The notes: generated from the letters alone by a model not told the origin. 64,000 nucleotides of DNA from Hydrogenophaga sp. SL48 (GCF_021729865.1 NZ_CP063400.1:3844001-3908000); one strand, 5' to 3'; positions 1 to 8,737 are shown, counted from the first letter of the stretch. Numbers and translations are program-made.

Positions 1-188
1 GTGGGGGTGAGCGCCATGGCCTTGCCCACGCGCTCGAACAGGGTCACGCCCATCTGCCGCTCGATGGCGGCCACCTGGCGGCTCAGCGTGGGCTGGGTCA
101 GGCCCAGCTTGCGCGCGGCCGCCGAGAGCGAGCCGGTTTCAGCGGTCTCCAGAAACGCCTTGAGCTGGTTCCAGTCGAGTTGGTTCAT
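1..188 (-). CDS. LysR-family transcriptional regulator, N-terminus only (cut by window edge)
   Basis: The reverse strand from the ATG at 188 reads MNQLDWNQLKAFLETAETGS, followed by SLSAAARKLGLTQPTLSRQV. This is the winged helix-turn-helix DNA-binding domain of a LysR-type regulator (about 62 residues visible). The effector-binding domain lies outside the window. It is divergent from the methyltransferase at 236, with a 47-bp gap, so the pair may share a promoter region. LysR proteins often control the divergent neighbour, but no operator could be assigned. Confidence 0.9.
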   Translation of the reverse strand, partial: MNQLDWNQLKAFLETAETGSLSAAARKLGLTQPTLSRQVAAIERQMGVTLFERVGKAMALTP

Positions 189-235
189 GCAAAAACGTAT
201 ATGTTCACTGCAATTTAGCGCAATTCCCTGCGGCG

Positions 236-958
236 ATGTGCATGGATAGCATCCCACCCATGCCGCTGTCCACCGCCACCCCGACCCCCGAAGCCACCCG
301 CCCGCCGCAGGCCGGCGACCCGGCCGCCCGCAAGGCCCGCTTCTGGGACCGCATCGCCCGCAAATACGCCGCCGACCCGATCGCCGACATGGCGGGCTAC
401 GAGGTCACGCTGCGGCGCGTGCAGGGCCTGCTGACCATGGAGCAGAGCGTGCTGGAGATCGGCTGCGGCACCGGCAGCACCGCGCTGCGCCTGGCGCCGT
501 TCACCGGACGGCTGCTGGCCACCGACGTGTCGTCCGAAATGATCACCATCGCCCGCGAGAAGCTGGCGGCCCAGCCGGTGCCGCAGCTGGTCTTTGCCGT
601 GGCCGACGCCGACGCGCTGGTGGCCCGGCCCGGTGAGCACGACGCGGTGCTGGCGTTCAACCTGCTGCACCTGGTGAGCGACCTGGACCAGACCCTGGCG
701 CTTGCGGTGCGGGCCCTGCGGCCGGGCGGCCTGCTGATCTCCAAGACGGCCTGCATCTCGGAGATGAACCCGCTGATTCCCTGGCTGGCGATTCCCCTGA
801 TGCGCGCCATCGGCAAGGCGCCCCATGTGCTGTGTTTCGACGCCGAAACGCTGCAGGCCGCCATGGTCCGACAGGGCCTGGAGATCGAGGCGGTCGAGCG
901 GCACGGCACCAGGGGCAAGGACATCCGCGTCTTCATCGTGGCCCGCAAGCCGGGCTGA
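236..958 (+). CDS. class I SAM-dependent methyltransferase
   Basis: A 240-residue protein with the Rossmann methyltransferase motif I, LEIGCGTG, at residues 73-80. An acidic residue follows the next strand (LLATDVSS), and the NLLHL and LRPGGLLI segments correspond to motifs IV and post-IV of Methyltransf_11/25 proteins. No signal peptide or membrane span is seen, so it should be cytosolic. The substrate is not identifiable; small-molecule or quinone-type methylation is typical of the family. The start could be the ATG at 236 or the one at 242; neither has a strong ribosome-binding site. Divergent from a LysR gene. Confidence 0.85.
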   Translation: MCMDSIPPMPLSTATPTPEATRPPQAGDPAARKARFWDRIARKYAADPIADMAGYEVTLRRVQGLLTMEQSVLEIGCGTGSTALRLAPFTGRLLATDVSSEMITIAREKLAAQPVPQLVFAVADADALVARPGEHDAVLAFNLLHLVSDLDQTLALAVRALRPGGLLISKTACISEMNPLIPWLAIPLMRAIGKAPHVLCFDAETLQAAMVRQGLEIEAVERHGTRGKDIRVFIVARKPG

Positions 959-1066
959 GTTTCCCCTTCCCTTCCACCGACCGGGTACCGACCCAGGCGG
1001 GGCGCCGTTCGCCCTGCCGGCCGGCGCTCGCCCGCGTTTTCATCCCGACCGACACAGGAGCTTTCC

Positions 1067-1618
1067 ATGCCGACCCTGCCCACGCTGCCCGGCCTTGCAC
1101 GCCGCCCCGCCGCCACCCTCACGGTGGTCGCCACACTGGCCCTGGGGGCCTGCGGTGGTGGGGGCGACGACGCGCCCGACGGCGGCTCCGGCGGGCCCAC
1201 GCCCTCGGCGTCCATCGAGACGCTCGCGGGCGACTGGGTGCAGAAAGGCTGCGTGAAGACCGGCGGCCAGTCGTTCAAGAAGATGCTGCGCGCCCGCGTC
1301 ACGGGGGCGAACACGCTCGACTACGCCGAGGGGGTGCTGAGCTTCGGCGGCAACGGATGCGAAGGCGCGTCGGTGCTGGCCGGCCCGTCCAGGCTGGGGA
1401 CCGTGAGCTTCGACCGGTCAGAAGCGAACGGTGGGCTGGCCGCGCACTGGGGCGTGTTCCGCACCGTCACCGGCACCCGCTTCGGCGCGATCTGGACGCT
1501 GCGCTCGCCGCCGCTGCTGTGCCTGCTGGGCGACGAGATCCCGAGCATCCAGCCCTCGCTCTCGGCGGTGTCCGCCAGCCTGGGCACCGTGCCCACCGAC
1601 AACTGCTTTGTCCGATGA
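1067..1618 (+). CDS. putative lipoprotein, unknown function
   Basis: A 183-residue protein beginning with a basic and hydrophobic signal segment that ends in a lipobox (LALGACGG), so it should be lipid-modified and membrane-anchored. After the cysteine comes a Gly/Asp-rich linker, then a compact domain with four further cysteines (for example GCVKTGG and NGCEG) that could form disulfides. The ribosome-binding site is clear (AGGAG about 7 nt before the ATG). The family is not recognised. Its stop overlaps an ATGA where the next frame could begin, and two more small exported proteins follow on the same strand, suggesting a small operon. Confidence 0.75.
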   Translation: MPTLPTLPGLARRPAATLTVVATLALGACGGGGDDAPDGGSGGPTPSASIETLAGDWVQKGCVKTGGQSFKKMLRARVTGANTLDYAEGVLSFGGNGCEGASVLAGPSRLGTVSFDRSEANGGLAAHWGVFRTVTGTRFGAIWTLRSPPLLCLLGDEIPSIQPSLSAVSASLGTVPTDNCFVR

Positions 1619-1653
1619 ACCCTATGAACCCCATGAACCCCACGGAGCCTTTC

Positions 1654-2064
1654 ATGCCCCTTCGATCCTTCGTCACGCGCTGTGCCCCCCTGGCCGCGGC
1701 CCTGGCCCTCGCCCTCGTGGCCGGGTGCGCCGCCACCATCGACCAGGACGGCCTGGAGCAACGCACCGCGCAGGCCATCGGGCGACCCGTCGGCCAGTTC
1801 ACCGTCACCGACCGCAGCGAGGAAACCGGCGGCCGCATCAACTACACCGCCAACACCCGCGACGGCAAGACCTACCGCTGCTACCTGTATGGGGCCACCG
1901 GTTTCCAGAAGGCCATGAGCTTCGGGCAGACCCCGCATTCCGACGCCATCTGCACCGCCATGGTGGGGGGATCGGGCAAGGCCCTGCCGGCCCAGCCCGC
2001 TGCCGGAGCCAAGGGCGCCGGCGCGGAGTGCAACGCCTTGCTGCGTGCGGCCGGGCGCTGCTGA
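1654..2064 (+). CDS. small lipoprotein, unknown function
   Basis: A 136-residue product with a signal segment and lipobox (LALVAGCAAT). The start at 1654 is chosen because GGAG sits about 7 nt upstream. The frame is open further 5', through three tandem ATG-AAC-CC(C/T) units at 1615-1641, the first of which overlaps the previous stop as ATGA. The mature part contains a YTANTRDGKTYRCYLYGATG stretch and three more cysteines. No family is recognised. It probably co-transcribes with the lipoprotein before it and the 97-residue exported protein after it. Confidence 0.75.
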   Translation: MPLRSFVTRCAPLAAALALALVAGCAATIDQDGLEQRTAQAIGRPVGQFTVTDRSEETGGRINYTANTRDGKTYRCYLYGATGFQKAMSFGQTPHSDAICTAMVGGSGKALPAQPAAGAKGAGAECNALLRAAGRC

Positions 2065-2081
2065 ACCGGACGGAGGCGACC

Positions 2082-2375
2082 ATGGTGCTCAAAAGATTCA
2101 CCGCCCTGGCCCTGCTCGCGCTGGCCAGCGCATCCGCCGTGTCCGCCGAGCCCGACGCCGGGGAACGCAAGTTCATCCGCAAGGGCATGGGCGAAGGGGA
2201 GGTGGTGCTGAAGATCGGCCCGCCCGACCACGAAGCCCTGCACCGCGCCGTCAGGGGCCAACCCGAAGAGAAGAGCTGGACCTACTTCCCCCACGCCCGG
2301 GACCCTCAGACGCTCACGATCCTCCGGTTCCACGCGGGCCGGGTCGCCGAGATCGAACGCAAGATCGCACGGTGA
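2082..2375 (+). CDS. small exported protein (SmpA/OmlA- or DUF2845-like)
   Basis: A 97-residue protein with a cleavable signal peptide (hydrophobic core LALLALASASA, likely cleavage after VSA). The mature sequence has GMGEGEVVLKIGPPD, which resembles the helix-turn segment 'GMxxxEVxxxxGxP' of the SmpA/BamE fold, and a later WTYFPHARD strand pair. A GGAGG ribosome-binding site precedes the ATG. At 70 mature residues it is shorter than BamE and lacks a lipobox, so it is not BamE itself. It is the last gene of the small exported-protein run; the 229 bp after it hold no gene I can support. Confidence 0.65.
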   Translation: MVLKRFTALALLALASASAVSAEPDAGERKFIRKGMGEGEVVLKIGPPDHEALHRAVRGQPEEKSWTYFPHARDPQTLTILRFHAGRVAEIERKIAR

Positions 2376-2604
2376 GGCCGATGTGGGGGAACGCCTCTGT
2401 TGGGTGGATCGTCCCGCACACGAGAAGGCGCCTGGAAGTGCGTCGGCGGCCTGCGCGGCTGGCGCTGGGTGCTGGATTCGGCCGGCGGAACACCACACGG
2501 TTGGATCGGTGCGCGATCTGGATGGCAGTTCGCGGCGACAACCGGTCATTGGCGCCGATCGCAGAACGGTGGCCGAAAGCAGCCATCGGCTAGAACTGCG
2601 CCAG

Positions 2605-3531
2605 TTAGTTCTGTTCCTCCGCATCCTGTTCGAGATCGTTCCAGCCGCAAGACTGACATAGCGACACATATGACGGATCACGGGGAATATCAGGATCGAA
2701 CACAGCTGCAATGCGATACGAACCGCACGTCGGGCACGCTAAAGGCGGTGCGGCCTCTTTTCTCGAAACTACGCGCGTTGTCATGGTGAGCAGATGCGAG
2801 GTCGCATCAAGTGCTATTTGAGCGTCCTGAAGCCCGGCGCTGGATGTGTGGGTCAACCAATTCAACAGCTGCCATGTCTCCTTTGCCGTTGAGCGAAGAT
2901 AGCTTCGGACACGTTCATTTCGAGCCCCCGCCGCGTAGTTCAGTGCGATCAGATCAAACCAGTCGACAACATTGGACGCTTGAGGACGCTGCTGATCTTC
3001 AGGTATGTCGATTGACTTCTGGAGCGACTTCACAAGTGCGACTAGGGTTTCACGACAACGCATACCCACTGCTTGGAAATCTTCCGCCTCGTTTGCAGCA
3101 TCGATCGCTTCCATAGCCGTTTCCCACCGTCGCCAGGCAGCCCGAAGGCGCTGAGCATCCCGAGAGGGTGCACGTTTTGCGTCACGCGAAGCGACACGTG
3201 CCATCAGTCCAACATGCAGAGAAAACGTGTAATCCAGGGAGGGAAAAAGCCCCTGCGAGTACAAGTTTGTTGGCCCAGTGATGACCCACCATCTGGCCGG
3301 CTCATCTGTGTGTACATCCCAGGCAACATGCTCGGTACCGAATACGATCTCAGACTTAATTCGTTCGAGGTAGGTCACCTCGACTTTGCTTCCAGCTGAT
3401 CGGTTCGATTGCCACTCCACGTATTCCGCGATCTCGTCACGCTCGTGATCCGGCTCCTGGAAGGCGACATGCTTCATCGCCTCAATAGAAGGCGTTTCTG
3501 GAATCGTGCACGGTGTTTTTTTCTTGGGCAT
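2605..3531 (-). CDS. unknown protein with C-terminal zinc ribbon
   Basis: A 308-residue protein of no recognised family, counting from the ATG at 3531 (MPKKKTP). The frame stays open to 3588, so a 327-residue form is possible. The C-terminal 40 residues contain CPTCGSYR and, 24 residues on, CQSCGWND, a four-cysteine zinc ribbon. The middle is helical and charged. Base composition is visibly lower in GC than its neighbours, suggesting recent acquisition. It sits beside a hipBA pair, so it could be part of a small accessory island; no catalytic motif is visible. Confidence 0.7.
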   Translation of the reverse strand: MPKKKTPCTIPETPSIEAMKHVAFQEPDHERDEIAEYVEWQSNRSAGSKVEVTYLERIKSEIVFGTEHVAWDVHTDEPARWWVITGPTNLYSQGLFPSLDYTFSLHVGLMARVASRDAKRAPSRDAQRLRAAWRRWETAMEAIDAANEAEDFQAVGMRCRETLVALVKSLQKSIDIPEDQQRPQASNVVDWFDLIALNYAAGARNERVRSYLRSTAKETWQLLNWLTHTSSAGLQDAQIALDATSHLLTMTTRVVSRKEAAPPLACPTCGSYRIAAVFDPDIPRDPSYVSLCQSCGWNDLEQDAEEQN

Positions 3532-3665
3532 ATGCTGGATCAGATCCCTAAACGAAGTCGCTACAAACACTGTAGCTCGCCTGTGCAAAGCGTTCAGATA
3601 TTTGTCAACTGAGCGACGGCTTTGCGGCTATGCCTGGGTGGCAGCACAGGGTCGAAATCAGCCTC

Positions 3666-4085
3666 TCAACCCCCACCAACCCGCCGCGCCTCCACCTCAA
3701 ACGGGTTGTCCCAATAAGCCCGCCTGCCCCGCGCCCACTGCCACGCCCCCGCCAGCAGGTACGCCGGCAGGAACAGCGGCCCCCAGCGCTCGCACTGCTT
3801 CACGTGCACTCGCTCGTGGTCGCGCAAACGCTCCAGCTCCTGCGCGTGGGTGCCCACGATCACGTGGCCGAAGGTGATGGCGGCGAAGGGCCAGCGGCGC
3901 CGGGGCCGCTGGCGCAGGGCGGCGATTTCGAGCACACCGTCCACGCGCCGGAAACGGGCGCCCACCGGCAACAGCAACAGGCCAAACACCAGGCCGATGA
4001 TCGAATTGGGCGAGGCCCAGAGCACACGCGCCCAGCGCAGCAGGCGCGAGGGCCGGCGCCGCTGACTGCGCCCTTTTGGCTTCAT
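3666..4085 (-). CDS. small membrane-associated protein with HERVH motif
   Basis: About 139 residues from the ATG at 4085. A basic N-terminus is followed by a hydrophobic span (SIIGLVFGLLLLPVG), then a beta-rich part and HERVHVKQCERWGPLFLPAY, which has the spacing of an HExxH-like metal site but with Arg-Val between the histidines. The final segment is tryptophan-rich. Homologues are common in Comamonadaceae as uncharacterised proteins (from memory, not checked). It lies 4 bp after the end of the HipA gene on the same strand and may be co-transcribed with it. Peptidase activity is not claimed. Confidence 0.6.
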   Translation of the reverse strand: MKPKGRSQRRRPSRLLRWARVLWASPNSIIGLVFGLLLLPVGARFRRVDGVLEIAALRQRPRRRWPFAAITFGHVIVGTHAQELERLRDHERVHVKQCERWGPLFLPAYLLAGAWQWARGRRAYWDNPFEVEARRVGGG

Positions 4086-4089
4086 CGCT

Positions 4090-5406
4090 TTAGCCACGGC
4101 GTGGGCGTCCAAGCAGAGCGGCGACGGCACCCGTCTGTTCATGCTCGAAGGCCGGCGCAAAGTCGTCCAGCTCCGCGGGCTGAAGCCCCACTTCCGGACC
4201 GATGGCAACTTGCCGCCAGCTCGACACCGCCGCATGCACCTGGGCCAGGATGGCCATGGCCTGCGCCGCGTCCAGTGCGAAGTGGGCGGCGCGGGCCAAC
4301 AGCATCTGCACGTCGGTGATCGGCCCGTCCTGCTCGGACAGCCAGGTCTTGGATTCGCGGTCTTTGTCGGGAAAAGGGTTGATGTCGAAGGCCGGCGCCA
4401 GGCGCCACTGGCCGTGCGCCACATGCAGGAAGCCGTGGTTCTGCAGGTGGTCGTCCACGTTGGTGATCAGCAGGTTGAACACCAGTCGGCGCCAGAGTTG
4501 TTGCAGGTCTTGCGTCGGCGCGTGCCCGTGGGAGCGGATGGCGTCGGCGATCTCGGTGTAGCTGCGGTCTTGCTGACGCGAGGCCTGCAACAGTGAAGCG
4601 GCCGACTGATAAGGAATGCGGCCATCGGCCTCGTCGCGATCAAAGCGGCGAATGACGGCCACCGGCACCGCGTTGCCCGGGCCGCCCAGCGACACGATGC
4701 GCGCGCCCGCAGCATCGATGCCTGCCAGCTCGGCCAGCTTCAGGGCCAGCACCTCGCCTCGGGTGACGCTGCGTGCGTCGCCCACGCTCGGGAACTTGCC
4801 GATGGCTGGGCGGCCGTCTTCGTCCACCAGCGTGCACTTGGGTCGCATGCCGCCCAGCGACGTGCCTTTGCCCTGCAGGTAGCGCAGGTCTTCGGTGGTC
4901 TCTTGCCCACGCTCGACCGCGCGGCTGGCCTGAAACACGCGCTCCAGTTCGATCAGGGCCGGGGTGCTGCGCCGGCCGACCGCCGCCTCTCGGTGCCAGG
5001 CACCATCCGGGTCGCGCAGGCGCAGTGCGCCGACGCGGCTGAAGTCGTCGACCGCCAGCAGGTAGTCCAGCTCTGTCAGGGCCGACAGCTTCGGGTCGGC
5101 CTTTCGGCGCTTGGCGTGGTCGCGGGCAATGACGCGCCGGCCCCAGGCATCGGGCGCGGTGTCGGCCACGGCGCCGTGGAACACCGAGTCCACGGGCGAT
5201 GCTGCCTTGTGCGTCTGGTGCCCCGGCATCAGTTGCAGATCGGCCGACACGTTGAAGCGAGCCGGGTTGGCAAGCCAGCTTTCGTCGTAAGCGAAAGCGC
5301 TGTTTTCGCGCTGCCCCTGGCGCACATACACGAGTGAGCCCACAGGCAGACCGGCCTTGCCGATGCACAGCTCGACCTGTTTGCGTGCGGACGCGGTGGT
5401 TGCCAT
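4090..5406 (-). CDS. hipA: HipA-type serine/threonine kinase toxin
   Basis: A 438-residue HipA-family kinase. The N-terminal HipA_N domain covers about residues 1-120. The kinase core shows the Gly-rich loop (GKGTSLGGMRPKC), the catalytic loop NVDDHLQNHGF (HipA consensus NxDDHxxNH) and the metal-binding DINP. In studied systems HipA phosphorylates an aminoacyl-tRNA synthetase and induces dormancy; its substrate here is unknown. The ATG at 5406 overlaps the HipB stop (TGATG), giving translational coupling; a GTG one codon earlier (5409) is an alternative. Motifs look intact, so the toxin is probably functional. Confidence 0.9.
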   Translation of the reverse strand: MATTASARKQVELCIGKAGLPVGSLVYVRQGQRENSAFAYDESWLANPARFNVSADLQLMPGHQTHKAASPVDSVFHGAVADTAPDAWGRRVIARDHAKRRKADPKLSALTELDYLLAVDDFSRVGALRLRDPDGAWHREAAVGRRSTPALIELERVFQASRAVERGQETTEDLRYLQGKGTSLGGMRPKCTLVDEDGRPAIGKFPSVGDARSVTRGEVLALKLAELAGIDAAGARIVSLGGPGNAVPVAVIRRFDRDEADGRIPYQSAASLLQASRQQDRSYTEIADAIRSHGHAPTQDLQQLWRRLVFNLLITNVDDHLQNHGFLHVAHGQWRLAPAFDINPFPDKDRESKTWLSEQDGPITDVQMLLARAAHFALDAAQAMAILAQVHAAVSSWRQVAIGPEVGLQPAELDDFAPAFEHEQTGAVAALLGRPRRG

Positions 5407-5729
5407 CACAAGGCTCCCGAGCTGCCGGCTTTGCTGCGCACGCGCTGGGGCAGGCGCTCGTCCATCAGCGTCAGGCCGATGTCGTCACGGGCGGTATCCA
5501 ACAGGTTTTCCAGCGCCCGGATCTCGCCAAAGACGTGCAGCGCGCGGGCATGAAAGTGGACGGGCACGCGCACATCGCCCTTCTCCATGCGCCGCACGGT
5601 GGAGAGAGAGGCGCCCATGCGCTCGGCCAGCGAGGCCTGGGAGATGTGGCGCCGTCGGCGGGCCAGGGAGATGTCGGCGCCGAGCTTCTGGATGGCGCGT
5701 TCGACAGGCAGGGGAAGAGGAGATTCCAT
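5406..5729 (-). CDS. hipB: HipB-type XRE antitoxin
   Basis: A 107-residue XRE-family protein. The helix-turn-helix occupies about residues 20-60 (SLARRRRHISQASLAERMGA, then SLSTVRRMEKGD), followed by a helical tail with which such proteins contact HipA. The ATG at 5729 is chosen because GGGAG lies about 8 nt upstream; an in-frame GTG at 5744 would add five residues. It directly precedes and overlaps hipA. HipB-type proteins bind palindromes upstream of their own operon, and a perfect palindrome lies at 5845-5866 with related half-sites nearer the gene. Confidence 0.88.
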   Translation of the reverse strand: MESPLPLPVERAIQKLGADISLARRRRHISQASLAERMGASLSTVRRMEKGDVRVPVHFHARALHVFGEIRALENLLDTARDDIGLTLMDERLPQRVRSKAGSSGAL

Positions 5730-5844
5730 ACTTAACGCTCCCACCAGGATGGCAAGAGGCCGGTGAAGGCCTTGTGAGAGTCATTATAGGAAAAGCCATC
5801 AACAAATGGGGACAAGAACTCCAACGGGAACGCTTAATCCTTTA

Positions 5845-5866
5845 AAACGCTCTGATCAGAGCGTTT
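5845..5866. promoter_or_regulatory. perfect 22-bp palindrome, candidate HipB operator
   Basis: AAACGCTCTGA at 5845-5855 is followed directly by its exact reverse complement TCAGAGCGTTT. AACGCT-type half-sites recur closer to the hipB start (AACGCTTAA near 5829 and TTAACGCT near 5731). No T-run follows a loop, so a terminator is unlikely. The position 116 bp upstream of hipB and the repeated half-site fit autorepression by HipB; binding is inferred. Confidence 0.65.
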
Positions 5867-5875
5867 AATTCAGCC

Positions 5876-6358
5876 TCACGACACGATGTACGCGCCCGAG
5901 CCGCAGGACAGCAGCTTGCCGTCCGCCCCGCGAAACTCCATGCGCGTGGACGCGACGCGCGAGCCCAGGCGCAGCACCTCGGCGCTGAGTTCGAAGTGTT
6001 CGCCGATGCCGGGGCGCAGGTAGTCGATGCGCAGGTCGATGGTGCCGAGCTTGCCGAAGCGGTGCAGGCGCTGCTCGGGGGTTTCGTCCATGTGGCGCGC
6101 GCCGATGGCGGCCATGCAGGCGAGGCCGCCCATGGCGTCGAGCCCGGCGCTGATCACGCCGCCGTGGATGCGGTTGTGGCTGTAATGGCCGATCAGCTCG
6201 TGCCGCATGTCGATGCGCGCGGTCACGCGCTCGGGCAGCAGGCGGGTGATCTTCAGGCCGAGCACCTGGTTGAAGACGATTTTTTCTTCAAAGATGGCCT
6301 TGAGGCCGGCGATGAATTCGGGCTCGAATTCGGCTGGAACGGGGGGTGTGTTTCGCAT
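5876..6358 (-). CDS. PaaI-type hotdog thioesterase
   Basis: A 160-residue single-domain hotdog-fold thioesterase from the ATG at 6358 (MRNTPPVP). The segment HNRIHGGVISAGLDAMGGLA matches the HGGxxxxxxD family pattern of PaaI/YiiD-C-like acyl-CoA thioesterases, and LGTIDLRIDYLRPG is the second conserved strand. No signal peptide; cytosolic hydrolysis of an acyl- or aryl-CoA is expected. The substrate cannot be read from the sequence. The open frame extends 75 bp further upstream, but that part overlaps GC-rich repeat-adjacent sequence and lacks a better start. Confidence 0.85.
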   Translation of the reverse strand: MRNTPPVPAEFEPEFIAGLKAIFEEKIVFNQVLGLKITRLLPERVTARIDMRHELIGHYSHNRIHGGVISAGLDAMGGLACMAAIGARHMDETPEQRLHRFGKLGTIDLRIDYLRPGIGEHFELSAEVLRLGSRVASTRMEFRGADGKLLSCGSGAYIVS

Positions 6359-6472
6359 CGGCCTATTGTGGTCGATGCGCCCTTCTGGCACACCCCCGGG
6401 GCCGTGTGGTGGGCGGGCTCGGGTGTCGCGCACAAGTCAGCCGGAGCGACACCCGCAACGCATGACGCGGCC

Positions 6473-6555
6473 CAGCCCAGGGCACCGCCGGGCCGGCTTT
6501 GCCGGACGGCCAGTGCCGCCCCCTTGAGGGGGTCGCGCGCAGCGCGGCGGGGGTG
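6473..6555 (-). repeat. multi-hairpin intergenic repeat, family 1
   Basis: An 83-bp element with three nested palindromes: CCGGCTTTGCCGG, CCCCCTTGAGGGGG and GCGCGCAGCGC. The copy at 59020-59102 has the same length and differs at about five positions. It ends 7 bp from the stop codon of the histidine kinase that follows on the minus strand. Confidence 0.85.
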
Positions 6556-6562
6556 GGCCCCC

Positions 6563-7975
6563 TCAAGCCGTTTGCGGCCCGAGGGTGAAACCGATCTGCG
6601 TCACGCGGTCTTGCGAGCGCGCAAAGGTGTCGCCGGCGTGCATGCGGGCAATGGCCGCCACGATCGCCAGGCCGAGGCCGTGGTGGATTTCGCTGGCGCA
6701 GACGCGCGAGGCATCGGCGCGGAAGAAGCGGTCAAACAGGTGCGGCAGGTGCTGGGCTTCGATGGCGGGGCCGGTGTTTTCCACCACCACCTGCACGCCA
6801 CTGCCGCCGGCGCCGGTGCCGGGCTCGATCTTCACCTGCACGGTGGAGCCAGGGTCGGCGAAGCGGGAGGCGTTGCCCATGAGGTTGGACAGGGCGCGCT
6901 TGAACAGCGAGGCGTCCACCGCCACGCGGGCGTCGCCCACCACCGAGAGCCGCAGGCCCGCTTCGTCCAGCACCCCTTCGTGGAACTCGGCCACCTGGTG
7001 GGCGAGCTCGGCCAGGCTCACGGGCTCGCTGCGCCGTGCCACGGCGCCGCGATCGGCCTGCGAGAGGAAGAGCATGTCGTTGACGATGGCCGAGAGGCGC
7101 TGCATTTCTTCCAGGTTGGAGGCCAGCGTGTCGCGCAGCGACTCGGCGCTGCGCTCGCGCGAGAGCGCCACCTCGGTCTGGCCGATCAGGGCGGTGATCG
7201 GCGTGCGCAGCTCGTGCGCCACGTCGGCGTTGAAGGCTTCGAGCTGCGCATAGGCGTGCTGCAACCGGTCCATGAGGGCGTTGAACTGGCCCACCCAGGG
7301 GTCCAGCTCTTCGGACGAGCGCTCGACCACCAGCCGCTGGTCGAGCCGCTTCGGCGAGATGCCGTTCATCTGCCGCGCCAGCGACAACAGGGGGCGCAGC
7401 TCGCGGCGCACCAGCCACTGGATCGCAAAGCCCGCGACCGCCGCCCCGAACAGGGTGGTGAAGAGCAGCGTGATCGCCGCTTCGCGCTGGATCTTGTGGT
7501 CGTGGGTGGTGTCCATCTCCAGTGCCACACGCACCTTGCCGCCGGCCACGCGCTCGGCCGGCACATCGAATTCCAGGCCGCGGCTGTGGGCGAACGGCGC
7601 CATGTCGTCGCTGAAGAGCACGGTGCCGTCGCCGCGCCACAGCTGCAGGCGGGTGGACGAGCGCACCGGGTCGAACAGGGTCAGGCGCTGCAGCAGACCG
7701 GCCTCGCCGTTTTCGCAGGCAACCCCGATCGCTTGCGCCAGGTACTGGCGCTTGTCTTCCAGCGTGGTCTGCTGGTCCACGTCCATGCGCATGGCGATGG
7801 CGGAGTACTTGGCCACGCTGAGCAGGCCCAGGCCCACCAGCATGAACACGGCCATGGCGCGCGAGAGGCGGCGCGCGATCGACGGCCCGCACGGCAGGGG
7901 CAGGCAGCGCTCGGCGGGCGCGGCGGGCGCGGCGGGCGCCGCGGCGGCCTGGGTGGGTGGGGTGCGGGGCTTCAT
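6563..7975 (-). CDS. sensor histidine kinase, CusS/CopS-like
   Basis: A 470-residue membrane kinase. A low-complexity Ala/Pro N-terminus (residues 9-21) precedes membrane span 1 (about 40-60). A periplasmic sensor domain of about 100 residues, span 2 (about 166-189) and a HAMP linker follow. HisKA carries the phospho-accepting His254 ([10 protein letters not shown]), and HATPase_c the N-box NLMGNASRF and G-box HGLGLAIV. Its ATG overlaps the stop of the response regulator by 4 nt (ATGA). Layout and size match heavy-metal sensor kinases such as CusS; a copper/silver ligand is a family-based guess. Confidence 0.88.
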   Translation of the reverse strand: MKPRTPPTQAAAAPAAPAAPAERCLPLPCGPSIARRLSRAMAVFMLVGLGLLSVAKYSAIAMRMDVDQQTTLEDKRQYLAQAIGVACENGEAGLLQRLTLFDPVRSSTRLQLWRGDGTVLFSDDMAPFAHSRGLEFDVPAERVAGGKVRVALEMDTTHDHKIQREAAITLLFTTLFGAAVAGFAIQWLVRRELRPLLSLARQMNGISPKRLDQRLVVERSSEELDPWVGQFNALMDRLQHAYAQLEAFNADVAHELRTPITALIGQTEVALSRERSAESLRDTLASNLEEMQRLSAIVNDMLFLSQADRGAVARRSEPVSLAELAHQVAEFHEGVLDEAGLRLSVVGDARVAVDASLFKRALSNLMGNASRFADPGSTVQVKIEPGTGAGGSGVQVVVENTGPAIEAQHLPHLFDRFFRADASRVCASEIHHGLGLAIVAAIARMHAGDTFARSQDRVTQIGFTLGPQTA

Positions 7976-8658
7976 TCGGCGCGTTCCTCCAGCACATAGC
8001 CCATGCCGCGCACGGTGTGCAGCAGCCGGGTGGGGAAGGGGTCGTCGAGCTTGGCGCGCAGGCGGCGCACGGCCACCTCGACCACGTTGGTGTCGGAGTC
8101 GAAGTGCATGTCCCAGACCTGTTCGGCCAGCGTGGTGCGCGACAGGATCTGCCCGCGCCGCCGGGTGAGCAGCGCCAGCAGGTTGAACTCCTTGGCGGTC
8201 AGGTCCAGGCGCTGCTGGCCGCGCGTGCACCGGCGCGACACGAGGTCCACCTCCAGGTCGGCGAGGCGCAGCACGGTGGCCGACTGAGGGCTGGCGAAGG
8301 CGCCACGCCGCAGCAGGGCGCCCATGCGCGCGAGCAGCTCGGAGAAGGCAAAGGGTTTGACGAGGTAGTCGTCGGCGCCGCCTTCAAGGCCCTTGACGCG
8401 GTCTTCGATCTTGTCGCGCGCGGTCAGCATCAGCACCGGGGTCTTGTTGCCCTCGGCACGCAGGGTCGACAACACGCCGTAGCCGTCCACACCGGGCAGC
8501 ATCACGTCGAGCAGCATGAGGTCGTAGCTGCCGCCCGTGGCCAGGCGCCGGCCTTCGATGCCGTCGCGCGCCACGTCCACGACATAGCCGTTTTCGCTGA
8601 GGCCCTGGTGCAGGTACTGGGCCAGTTTGGGTTCGTCTTCGACGACAAGGACACGCAT
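7972..8658 (-). CDS. OmpR-family response regulator, CusR/CopR-like
   Basis: A 228-residue regulator. The receiver domain has acidic pocket E7/D8, phospho-acceptor D51 (LLDVMLPG) and the KPF lysine near 101. The winged helix follows (residues about 130-225, ending [12 protein letters not shown]), as in metal-responsive CusR/CopR/CzcR proteins. It is the first gene of the two-gene unit with the kinase. A TTACA-N4-TGTCA imperfect palindrome lies 66 bp upstream and could be its own box. The regulated metal system is not in this window; only a DUF4148 gene is divergent from it. Confidence 0.9.
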   Translation of the reverse strand: MRVLVVEDEPKLAQYLHQGLSENGYVVDVARDGIEGRRLATGGSYDLMLLDVMLPGVDGYGVLSTLRAEGNKTPVLMLTARDKIEDRVKGLEGGADDYLVKPFAFSELLARMGALLRRGAFASPQSATVLRLADLEVDLVSRRCTRGQQRLDLTAKEFNLLALLTRRRGQILSRTTLAEQVWDMHFDSDTNVVEVAVRRLRAKLDDPFPTRLLHTVRGMGYVLEERAE

Positions 8659-8723
8659 CGCTGAGCTCGTGGGGGTGAAACCGATCAGGTGGGAATGGTC
8701 TCACACAGGCCGGCGGCGCTGGA

Positions 8724-8737
8724 TGACATATTTGTAA
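8724..8737. promoter_or_regulatory. candidate metal-type response-regulator box
   Basis: TGACATATTTGTAA, read on the other strand as TTACA-N4-TGTCA, an inverted repeat with one mismatch. Boxes of the TTACA-spacer-TGTAA type are known for CusR/CopR/CzcR regulators. It lies between the response-regulator gene and the divergent DUF4148 gene, so it could control both. Inference only. Confidence 0.5.

Noticed and set aside
5845..5866. The hipBA palindrome as a transcription terminator
   Set aside because: The two arms meet with no loop and no T-run follows on either strand at the right place.
5996..7999. A 667-codon plus-strand frame across the thioesterase and histidine kinase genes
   Set aside because: It spans two real minus-strand genes and an intergenic repeat; repetitive Gly/Arg/His composition and no motif.
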